DNA from: an uncultured Clostridia bacterium
Lineage (GTDB): Bacteria; Bacillota; Clostridia; Christensenellales; Borkfalkiaceae
NCBI GenBank assembly: GCA_947570625.1
Contig: CANOUP010000004.1
Location: 35,996 to 99,995 of the forward strand
Length of the DNA stretch: 64,000 nucleotides
Direction of reading: 5' to 3'
Shown: piece by piece, positions 57,928 through 64,000 of the stretch
Layout: each line of letters begins with the position of its first letter
Position numbering within the stretch: the stretch's first letter is position 1
Notes under the pieces: model-generated
What the model saw: the letters and a program-made list of their open reading frames with translations, nothing else
Told to the model about the DNA's origin: nothing
Databases searched by the model: none
Position numbers and translations under genes: made by a program

Positions 57928-60366
57928 TTACTTATCCTCCTTATCTTTCGGCAATTTCGGAACTTTTATTTTAGTGCAGAAGCACTTTACTCCCTTGATT
58001 AAATGCCCGTTTGCAAGATTGATAAAACCTTGCGCAAAGTTGTACGGGCAACTCTTTCCGGCAGACATCGACATTGTAATTATCGAATTGCTTTCGAGTA
58101 TGCGTTTTAGGAAAATAGCGCCCTTTATCCTGTTGTCGCGTTCCGCGCCTTCGGGCAATTTCTTCGCCTTTTTCATATCCTTTTTGGCAACGGACAACAC
58201 CGCGCTATAAAGAATTTTGCCCATAAACGTACGCCGCATATCTGTAAATCGGCTTTCCGTATGTATCGGCTTTTCAGGGGGTAACGAAGGCATTTTCAGT
58301 CCCGACATTTGTTCGAACAGCGAATCGCTGATTTTTTCTAATTGCGCCGACTTATAAATTGCACTTACTTCGTACGAATAAGGGTTTTCCGCTTCCTCGC
58401 CTTCCAGCGTAAGGACTTTATTTAATTTCACGGTTTGGCAGTCCGAACACAATTCAAAGTCGTAATCTCCGCTTTGCAATACAAAGCGGTTTTCCTTTAC
58501 GTGCCAATACCGCAAATCGTATTTCTCGACGGTTATGCTAACTTTTTTACTCTCCCCCGCTTTCAGATAAACCTTTGTAAAGCCTTTCAGTTCTTTAAGC
58601 GGTCTGAATATCCCGTCCTTCGGCGCTTTCACATATAGCTGTACGATTTCCGCGCCGTCATACTTGCCTGTGTTTACGACCTCGCAGGACACCTTTATTG
58701 CCGTTTCCGTTTCGTTCGTTTCTATCGACCGATAATCGAACGACGTATAGGAAAGTCCGTAACCGAACGGATAGCGCACTTTTTTGCCGGCGGTTAAATA
58801 ATAACGGTAGCCGACGAAAATGCTCTCCTTATAAATTTCGTTTCTCGTCTTTCCGAAGTCTTTGCCGAACGGCACGTCGGCATAACTTTCAACCCACGTT
58901 TCGGCAAGCTTGCCGCAAGGCGTCTTATCTCCGAATACAAGATTAGCCATTGCCGTTCCGCCGTTCTGTCCCGGCAAATACATATTTAATATGCCATGCA
59001 CGTTATCTGCAAAAGGAAGCTCCACGGGCGAACCGCCGTAGAGAATGACGATAACCTTTTTGCCCGTCTTTATAAGCGCGTCTATAAGTGCAAGTTGGTT
59101 TTCGGGCAAGCGCATATTTTCTCTGTCCGCGCCCTCGCTTTCAACGTAATCGGTAAGCCCCGCAAACACCAATATTTTCTCGTATCCGCTTGCAAGCGCA
59201 ACCGCTTCTTTTATAAGCCTTTCGTCGGGTGCAAGCTGATTTTCCTTGTAACCTTTGGCGTACTTATAATTTACCTTTCTTTCGTCAAACGCAGTCTTGG
59301 GCGTGGAAAGGAATGTCGGATTTATCATAGAGCTGCCCGACCCCTGATAGCGAGGCTTTTCAAACAGTTCGCCAACAACGAAATAATTCCCGTCTTTCGC
59401 AAGCGGCAACACGCCGTCGTTTTTAAGCAGTACGGCGCAATCGGCGGCTATCTCTGCGGCAAGCGCATTGTGCGCCGCAAAGTCGGCTTCACGCTTTTTG
59501 TTGTTTTCGTGCTTTTCGACAAGGCGCAACACGTTCTCTACCGCCTTATCCAAATCTTCTGTTTTCAGCGTTCCGTCCGCTACTCCGTCTATTATCCACT
59601 TACGGCAAATATTGGTGTCGCCCGGCATTTCCAAATCGAGTCCCGCGCGTATCATTTCAAGCCTGTCGTGCGTCGCGCCCCAATCGGTCATAACCAAACC
59701 GCCGAAGCCCCACTCTGTGCGCAGAACGTCGGTCAAAAGCCACTTATTTTGACTGCAATACGTTCCGTTAATTTTATTGTAGGCGCACATAAAGGTTTGC
59801 GGCTTGCTTTCCTTTACGATGATTTCAAAGGGTTTTAAGTAAAGTTCGCGCATTGCTCTCATATCGCAGACGGAATCGCCCATAAAGCGGAAGTTCTCGC
59901 TGTTGTTTAGCGCAAAGTGTTTTACCGAAACGCCCGAGCCTTTTTCTTGAACGCCCTTTACTTCCGCCGCCGCCATTTTGCCAGCAAGATACGGGTCTTC
60001 CGAAAAATACTCGAAGTTACGCCCCGCCAGCGGATTGCGTTTAATGTTCGTTCCCGGACCGAGCAGGACGTTTATTCCGTAATGCGCGCATTCTTCGCCG
60101 ATTGCAACGCCCATTTTATATGTGTTTTCTATATTCCAACCCGACGCCGTCGACGCCGCGGCGGGAAAGCACGTTGCGGGAGCGCTGTCGGACACTCCGT
60201 TGTCGCCACCCTCAGATTGCACGCGCAATCCGTGCGGGCCGTCCGACATTCGGACGGACGGAATACCCAACCTCGGCACGGGGTTAGTGTACATAAAGTC
60301 TACGCCCGCAACCAAAGCCGCCTTTTCCTCCACCGTCAACTCGCTCAATAAACTTTGAATATCCAT
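57928..60366 (-). CDS. GH3 beta-glucosidase-type glycoside hydrolase
   Basis: An 812-residue GH3 enzyme. The N-terminal barrel starts LTVEEKAALVAG and contains RMSDGPHGLR, GPGTNIKRNPLAGRNFEYFSEDPYL and the nucleophile Asp in GLVMTDWGATHD. The (alpha/beta)6 domain and an FnIII-like domain (GAEIVQLYVKAP) follow. About 120 further residues, basic and helical, follow that domain and end KIKVPKLPKDKEDK. No signal peptide. The ATG at 60366 with GGAAG as SD is preferred over a start seven codons earlier. First gene of the operon, divergent from an AraC activator. Substrate: a beta-glucoside, perhaps a rhamnosyl-glucoside. Confidence 0.93.
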   Translation of the reverse strand: MDIQSLLSELTVEEKAALVAGVDFMYTNPVPRLGIPSVRMSDGPHGLRVQSEGGDNGVSDSAPATCFPAAASTASGWNIENTYKMGVAIGEECAHYGINVLLGPGTNIKRNPLAGRNFEYFSEDPYLAGKMAAAEVKGVQEKGSGVSVKHFALNNSENFRFMGDSVCDMRAMRELYLKPFEIIVKESKPQTFMCAYNKINGTYCSQNKWLLTDVLRTEWGFGGLVMTDWGATHDRLEMIRAGLDLEMPGDTNICRKWIIDGVADGTLKTEDLDKAVENVLRLVEKHENNKKREADFAAHNALAAEIAADCAVLLKNDGVLPLAKDGNYFVVGELFEKPRYQGSGSSMINPTFLSTPKTAFDERKVNYKYAKGYKENQLAPDERLIKEAVALASGYEKILVFAGLTDYVESEGADRENMRLPENQLALIDALIKTGKKVIVILYGGSPVELPFADNVHGILNMYLPGQNGGTAMANLVFGDKTPCGKLAETWVESYADVPFGKDFGKTRNEIYKESIFVGYRYYLTAGKKVRYPFGYGLSYTSFDYRSIETNETETAIKVSCEVVNTGKYDGAEIVQLYVKAPKDGIFRPLKELKGFTKVYLKAGESKKVSITVEKYDLRYWHVKENRFVLQSGDYDFELCSDCQTVKLNKVLTLEGEEAENPYSYEVSAIYKSAQLEKISDSLFEQMSGLKMPSLPPEKPIHTESRFTDMRRTFMGKILYSAVLSVAKKDMKKAKKLPEGAERDNRIKGAIFLKRILESNSIITMSMSAGKSCPYNFAQGFINLANGHLIKGVKCFCTKIKVPKLPKDKEDK

Positions 60367-60398
60367 AAAAATGATACTTCCTTTCATTTTGTGTATAA

Positions 60399-60404
60399 AT
60401 TATA
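60399..60404 (-). promoter_or_regulatory. -10 element of the GH3 operon promoter
   Basis: TATAAT on the minus strand, 33 bp before the start codon, without a -35 match at 16-18 bp. That fits a promoter needing an activator, here probably the divergent AraC protein. Confidence 0.5.
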
Positions 60405-60425
60405 ACAGAAGATATTATAAATTTC

Positions 60426-60462
60426 TTGCATAATTGTTCTAATTATATTATAATTGTTTTAA
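60426..60462 (+). promoter_or_regulatory. AraC gene promoter and direct repeats
   Basis: TTGCAT (60426-60431), 17-bp spacer, TATAAT (60449-60454). Over it lie two direct repeats, TAATTGTTCTAA (60431-60442) and TAATTGTTTTAA (60451-60462), 20 bp apart with one mismatch. This is the usual arrangement of AraC half-sites, suggesting autoregulation and activation of the divergent GH3 operon. Confidence 0.7.
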
Positions 60463-60476
60463 CTTTGGGAGGATAT

Positions 60477-61685
60477 ATGAAAAATCTTGATTATAATTAC
60501 CTTTGCGCAATTATCGGAAATCTCGCAGGAATCCCCGTAAGGACATATAAATATGACAAGCAAGTGTTTTATCACTCGCTTGTAGGTTTGCCCAAAGACC
60601 CTATAACGCCGTATCTTTCGGATATTTTATCGATAACCGATCACGTCGGATATTATATCACGCCGTATTTTAACTATTACGGAATTGTTAATTGTCCGCC
60701 ATATAAATTAGTTATCGGTCCTTCGCGCCAATCGACTATGAATGAACAGGATATAAAAGAATTGGCTTTTGAGTGCGACGTTTCCCCCGATGAAGTCAAT
60801 GAATTTGCCACGGGAATTAAAAGCATTGTTGCCATGCCGCTTGACAGCATATTGCAAATTTTATGCACTATAAATTACGTGATGAATGACGAAAAACTTT
60901 CTTTGGAAAGGATAAAAATATATGATACGGAACAACAAAAACTCAAAGAGATTATAGAGTCCGACAGAGCTAATCAAAGTTTCGATTCCGATATTGCAAT
61001 ACTTCAATCCAATCAGGCAGTTCACAACACCATTGCTCTCGAACAAATGCTTGTCAACATCGTCCGCAAAGGCGATACAGCCGCGCTACGCGAATGGATT
61101 GCAAACGCCCCTGCCGTGCGTGCCGGTATTCTCGCCACCGAACAAATGCGGCAATTGAAAAATACGTTTATCGTAACTACCACCATTATCTCGCGGGCGG
61201 CAATCCGCGGAGGAATGGATGTTGAAGACGCGCTGACGCTTTCCGATGCATACATTCAAAAATGCGAGCTTTTAAACAACGTAGAGCAAATAACGAATTT
61301 GCAATATCTTATGGTATTTGACTATACGGAACACGTAGAAAAGCTTCGGCTCGGGAAATCCCCGTCGAAATTAGTTTTAGAAATAAGCAATTACGTTCAA
61401 CATCATCTTTCCGAGCCCGTAAATATCCAAGCGTTGGCAAGCGCAATGTTTTTGAGCCGTACGCGCTTATCCGTTAAATTTAAAGAAGAAACGGGAATGA
61501 CTTTAACCGATTTCGTGTTAAAAGAAAAAACGGAAGAAGCCAAAAGACTTCTCCGCTATACCGACAAAACGTTGATTGCAATCAGCGCATATCTCGGTTT
61601 TTCTTCGCAGAGCCATTTTTCCCGCGCGTTCCGTAAATACGCCGGCTGTACCCCGCTCGAATATCGAAAAAAATACAATTCTTAA
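60477..61685 (+). CDS. AraC family transcriptional activator of the GH3-GH78 locus
   Basis: A 402-residue regulator. The first 150 residues resemble the sensor region of YSIRK-type AraC proteins in Clostridia (YYITPYFNYYGIVNCPPYKLVIGPS). A helical linker follows, and the last 100 residues hold the double HTH: INIQALASAMFLSRTRLSVKF-like, KEETGMTLTDFVL, ISAYLGFSSQSHFSRAFRKY and GCTPLEYRKKY. The ATG at 60477 has GGGAGGA just before it. It is divergent from the GH3 operon with only 110 bp between, so it very probably controls that operon in response to its sugar. Confidence 0.92.
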   Translation: MKNLDYNYLCAIIGNLAGIPVRTYKYDKQVFYHSLVGLPKDPITPYLSDILSITDHVGYYITPYFNYYGIVNCPPYKLVIGPSRQSTMNEQDIKELAFECDVSPDEVNEFATGIKSIVAMPLDSILQILCTINYVMNDEKLSLERIKIYDTEQQKLKEIIESDRANQSFDSDIAILQSNQAVHNTIALEQMLVNIVRKGDTAALREWIANAPAVRAGILATEQMRQLKNTFIVTTTIISRAAIRGGMDVEDALTLSDAYIQKCELLNNVEQITNLQYLMVFDYTEHVEKLRLGKSPSKLVLEISNYVQHHLSEPVNIQALASAMFLSRTRLSVKFKEETGMTLTDFVLKEKTEEAKRLLRYTDKTLIAISAYLGFSSQSHFSRAFRKYAGCTPLEYRKKYNS

Positions 61686-61771
61686 ATTCCAACATTTTTT
61701 TAACTACCAGATTGAGAGATTTATAATTTCGGAAGTTCCTTGTGCGCGGTAGGAAGACCTGCCTTAATTAT

Positions 61772-61804
61772 AAAAGGGGTCGGAAACACCGCCCGACCCC
61801 TTTT
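61772..61804 (+). terminator. Terminator of the AraC gene
   Basis: Stem AAAAGGGGTCGG (61772-61783) with CCGACCCCTTTT (61793-61804), followed by more Ts. It lies 87 bp past the stop. From here to 61967 I see AT-rich DNA without a gene. Confidence 0.9.
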
Positions 61805-61967
61805 TTGGATTTAGTCGTTTATTGTAGTCATATAGTTGAAATAATCATTTATTTTGATATACTATGAAGGTATCAATAATCTTTCGTTTTCCATTCTGCG
61901 TGGATATATCTATCTTACGGAAGTTATATAGTGCCATTTTGAAATGGTCTTGCGTAAATGACTGCTC

Positions 61968-62336
61968 TCATTTGTTTTGTTCCCCCATAAGGCGCAAAAG
62001 TGTTTCCTTTAATTGAGCGTTTGCAGGAGAGTTCGGGTCAAAGCACATTTCAATTAGCTCTTGCATTTGAGTTTGGTTTTTCCATACTTTGGGTTGAAAA
62101 TTGTATAGCTTGCCTTGCGGGTTGTCCGTCCTACCGAAGATATAGTCAAGCGATACGTCAAAAAAGTCGGCGTACTGCATTAACACGCCGTAGGGCGGAA
62201 ACGCTTGTCCGTTTTCATAACGGAATATGGCGGGTTGTTCAACTCCTTCAAAATTAGCGGCGAGTTTGGCTTGAGAAAGTCTAACACTTTCTCGTAAGCC
62301 TTTTAATCTTTGTGCTACTATCGTCGGTTTCTTCAT
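61968..62336 (-). CDS. XRE family HTH regulator
   Basis: A 122-residue protein with an N-terminal HTH_3 domain (IVAQRLKGLRESVRLSQAKLAANFEGVEQPAIFRYE in part) ending in VSLDYIFGRTDNPQG. A short C-terminal region of about 45 residues (MQELIEMCFDPNSPANAQL) may dimerise. The ATG at 62336 follows AGGTGG. It is divergent from the GyrI-like gene, with both promoters in the 140-bp gap, so it may control that gene. Signal unknown. Confidence 0.88.
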   Translation of the reverse strand: MKKPTIVAQRLKGLRESVRLSQAKLAANFEGVEQPAIFRYENGQAFPPYGVLMQYADFFDVSLDYIFGRTDNPQGKLYNFQPKVWKNQTQMQELIEMCFDPNSPANAQLKETLLRLMGEQNK

Positions 62337-62364
62337 ATAACCACCTAAATCTTTATTTTGAATT

Positions 62365-62393
62365 ACAATACTACATATAAAGATTATTGTCAA
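62365..62393 (-). promoter_or_regulatory. Promoter of the XRE gene
   Basis: On the minus strand: TTGACA (62388-62393), 17-bp spacer, TATTGT (62365-62370). Confidence 0.78.
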
Positions 62394-62417
62394 TACAAAT
62401 TAAGGATAAAATAACGC

Positions 62418-62446
62418 TTGAAAATTATTCTTTGATGTGCTATAAT
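62418..62446 (+). promoter_or_regulatory. Promoter of the GyrI-like gene
   Basis: TTGAAA (62418-62423), 17-bp spacer, TATAAT (62441-62446), TG-extended. SD GGAGGA lies at 62463-62468. Confidence 0.88.
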
Positions 62447-62474
62447 TTTATAGATTAAATTTCGGAGGAACACT

Positions 62475-62927
62475 ATGGCATACTCATTAAAGAGTGTAAC
62501 GATACGCACAGACAATTCCGAGAGCGGAATGGCAAAAATCAACGAGCTTTGGGCGGATATTATGACGGGCAAAATTCCGCTTGACTTTGTAAAAAACGGC
62601 GTACCTGTAAAAGGTCTGTCGCCTATATCTGCATACAGCGATTACGAGAGCGACGAGAAAGGCAAATATAACTTATCCGTTATGTCCGTAACCATCGATT
62701 TTTTTGCAAAAATGGAAGAATTGGTTGCGCAAGGCAAGTATGTCAAAATTGACGAGAAAGGCGAAACGATTGCCGATTGCGCAAATAAAGCGTGGTCGAA
62801 AGTTTGGCAACTCACCGCAAGCGGCGAAATTAAACGTGCACTTACTATCGACTACGAAAGCACCGTACCCGCCGAATATACCAAAGACGGTAAAGCGCAT
62901 TGCTATTTGTACATTGCGGTAAAGTAA
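62475..62927 (+). CDS. GyrI-like / AraC effector-binding domain protein
   Basis: A 150-residue stand-alone small-molecule-binding domain of the GyrI-like type. Seen are ELWADIMTGKIP at the start, PISAYSDYESDEKGKYNLSVM in the middle and the C-terminal CYLYIAVK strand. Such proteins bind lipophilic or cationic compounds and act as sensors or sequestering proteins. A conserved Glu usually contacts the ligand, but I cannot assign it with certainty. It has its own strong promoter, and the nucleotidyltransferase gene follows after 6 bp. Confidence 0.75.
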   Translation: MAYSLKSVTIRTDNSESGMAKINELWADIMTGKIPLDFVKNGVPVKGLSPISAYSDYESDEKGKYNLSVMSVTIDFFAKMEELVAQGKYVKIDEKGETIADCANKAWSKVWQLTASGEIKRALTIDYESTVPAEYTKDGKAHCYLYIAVK

Positions 62928-62933
62928 AAAAGT

Positions 62934-63593
62934 ATGATAGACATTAAAACTTGGATTGCGGAATTTACAAATAAAGTCGGGCAAGCATTTAAAAGCCGTG
63001 TTTGGTTTATAGGTTTGCAGGGCAGTTACGGTAGAAGCGAGGCAACGGAAACGAGCGATATAGACGTAGTTGTCATTCTCGACGAACTGCGCATAAACGA
63101 TTTGAAAGTCTATCGGGATATACTTGACGCTTTGCCGAACAGGGAATTCGTGTGCGGTTTTATTTCGGGCAAAAACGAGCTTTTGAATTGGGAAGCAAGC
63201 GACCTGTTTCAATTCTATTACGATACCACGCCCATAAAAGGAACGCTCGATTGCCTGCTTGAAACGATAGACCGCGGGGCTGTAAAACGCGCCATAAAAA
63301 TAGGAGCGTGCAATATTTATCACGCCTGCGTTCACAACTTCGTTCACGAGAAAAGCGAAGATATACTGCGCTCATTGTATAAGTCGGCTGCCTTTGTTTT
63401 GCAAGCGGTATGGTTTTACGAAACGGGTAAATATATCAAATCAAAGGCTGAATTGCAAAACGCAATCAATCCGCCGTCTGCCATTCTTACAACGGCACTC
63501 AATTTAAAGAACGGTGCAAGCGTAAAGTTTGAGGAAATGTCGGAGTTGCTACTGAATTGGGCGACGGCGCTAATAAGAGGATATAACGAATGA
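62934..63593 (+). CDS. Nucleotidyltransferase domain protein (aminoglycoside adenylyltransferase-like)
   Basis: A 219-residue protein of the Pol beta-type nucleotidyltransferase superfamily. The signature is GLQGSYGRSEATETSDIDVVV: GS, then DxD metal ligands at about residues 40-42, and a later possible third carboxylate in the GTLDCLLE region. The helical C-terminal part resembles substrate-binding domains of ANT-type antibiotic-modifying enzymes, but the substrate is not certain. It sits 6 bp after the GyrI-like gene and overlaps a truncated GNAT frame by 4 bp (ATGA). Confidence 0.85.
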   Translation: MIDIKTWIAEFTNKVGQAFKSRVWFIGLQGSYGRSEATETSDIDVVVILDELRINDLKVYRDILDALPNREFVCGFISGKNELLNWEASDLFQFYYDTTPIKGTLDCLLETIDRGAVKRAIKIGACNIYHACVHNFVHEKSEDILRSLYKSAAFVLQAVWFYETGKYIKSKAELQNAINPPSAILTTALNLKNGASVKFEEMSELLLNWATALIRGYNE

Positions 63594-63763
63594 CCATAGA
63601 GCTTATAAAGGAAAACGAAATACAAGAAACTTGCGATATGGTAGCCCGCGCGTGTAAAAATTCGGTTTTTGCCGAGTTTTATCCGCAACAGCCGAAATAT
63701 TTTTCTATTGCGTATGACGAAATAAAGCAAAAAGCCGAATACGGACATTTAATAGTTTTATGA
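63590..63763 (+). pseudogene. Truncated GNAT-like acetyltransferase, N-terminal 57 residues
   Basis: An ATG overlapping the nucleotidyltransferase stop (ATGA) opens a 57-codon frame, MTIELIKENEIQETCDMV to EYGHLIVL, then a stop. It looks like the start of a GNAT protein that should run to about 150 residues and include an acetyl-CoA loop, which is missing. No other frame continues it, so this is truncation by a rearrangement near 63763 rather than a single frameshift. Confidence 0.5.
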
Positions 63764-63852
63764 AAACGAAAAAATTTGACATTTTTATTTATTATACTTG
63801 TTATAATCGGAGCATATCTTATACTTAAAGCTTCAAATACTTGTTTGTCCAT
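63679..63852 (-). pseudogene. Possible gene start with SD, facing the GNAT remnant
   Basis: On the minus strand an ATG at 63852 with GGAG at 63861-63864 begins MDKQVFEALSIRYAPIIT. From about 63763 on, the frame continues only as the antisense of the GNAT fragment. It may be the 5' end of another gene cut at the same junction. Family not recognised. Confidence 0.3.
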
Positions 63853-63908
63853 AATTACAACTCCACAATTCATATGAGTGTTACACATATTAACATACAA
63901 AACATAAC

Positions 63909-63943
63909 AAAACGGGAGAAATTTTGTGAATTTCTCCCGTTTT
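63909..63943. terminator. Long bidirectional terminator
   Basis: A 15-bp perfect stem (63909-63923 with 63929-63943), 5-nt loop, A-run before and T-run after. A further hairpin with 6-bp outer arms CGAAAC/GTTTCG lies at 63959-63987 next to the window end. Confidence 0.8.
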
Positions 63944-64000
63944 GATGCGTGTGTTGACCGAAACTCCCCTTTTTTGGGGGTGTTTCGATAGGCAGTTGAA

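Noticed and set aside
63959-63987. CGAAAC/GTTTCG hairpin at the right edge as a mobile element end
   Set aside because: No partner copy, target duplication or transposase is visible within the window, so it is only noted with the neighbouring terminator.

Overview
The window reads as a chromosomal stretch of a Gram-positive, anaerobic Clostridia-type bacterium of moderate G+C, probably a gut or plant-fibre degrader. The evidence is the order radical SAM / DUF2344 / rng / rplU / rpmA at the left edge, an L27 with a Firmicutes-type cleavable N-terminus, lipoprotein signal peptides on the exported proteins, SD sequences of the AGGAGG type, and many near-consensus sigma-A promoters with 17-bp spacers, several with a TG-extended -10. 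A Christensenellales-like lineage would fit, but that is a guess. Most genes are on the minus strand. I see no rRNA, tRNA, CRISPR array or intact insertion sequence.

Layout. 1-6.9 kb (+): translation and RNA genes, then a metallophosphoesterase / GNAT / AraC cluster. 6.9-8.3 kb: two small XRE regulators, one carrying a strictly periodic Gly-every-5 repeat. 8.4-20.3 kb (-): one long operon for uptake and breakdown of pectin oligosaccharides (LplB/LplC-type permeases, an 845-aa binding lipoprotein, an MsmX/UgpC-type ATPase, five small unrecognised membrane proteins, GH28 and GH105). 20.4-28.6 kb: a plus-strand pectinesterase facing two very large lipoproteins (a PL9 pectate lyase and an Ig-rich protein) behind a highly structured leader. 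28.9-38.2 kb (-): uronate catabolism (kdgA, kdgK, sugar isomerase, kduI, ABC ATPase, uxaB, uxaA, uxaC). 38.4-42.2 kb (-): GH43, MATE exporter and polysaccharide deacetylase. 42.4-47.6 kb (-): XRE-cupin regulator and potABCD. 47.7-51.0 kb (-): hisS, DUF3737, MalY/PatB-type lyase. 51.1-53.0 kb (-): two HAD phosphatases. 53.5-61.7 kb: GH3 / GPH symporter / GH78 with a divergent AraC activator. 61.9-64.0 kb: AT-rich accessory DNA with an XRE regulator, GyrI-like protein, nucleotidyltransferase and truncated genes.

How it fits together. Roughly 30 kb forms a pectin-utilisation region. Only the PL9 lyase and its Ig-rich partner carry export signals. The pectinesterase, GH28 and GH105 have none, so the cell probably cuts pectin at its surface, imports methylated or unsaturated oligogalacturonides through the large ABC system, and finishes depolymerisation inside. 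Galacturonate goes through UxaC, UxaB and UxaA, and unsaturated uronate goes through KduI. Both routes converge on 2-keto-3-deoxygluconate, then KdgK and KdgA. KduD, which KduI needs, is not in the window. Rhamnose side chains may be handled by the GH78/GH3/GPH locus.

The most interesting items are the set of 4-6-TM proteins interleaved in the ABC operon, the nested stem-loop leader ahead of the lipoprotein pair, and the Gly-pentad XRE protein. Next come the tandem TAAAC-N5-GTTTA operators of the pot operon and the L27 extension without an adjacent prp protease gene.
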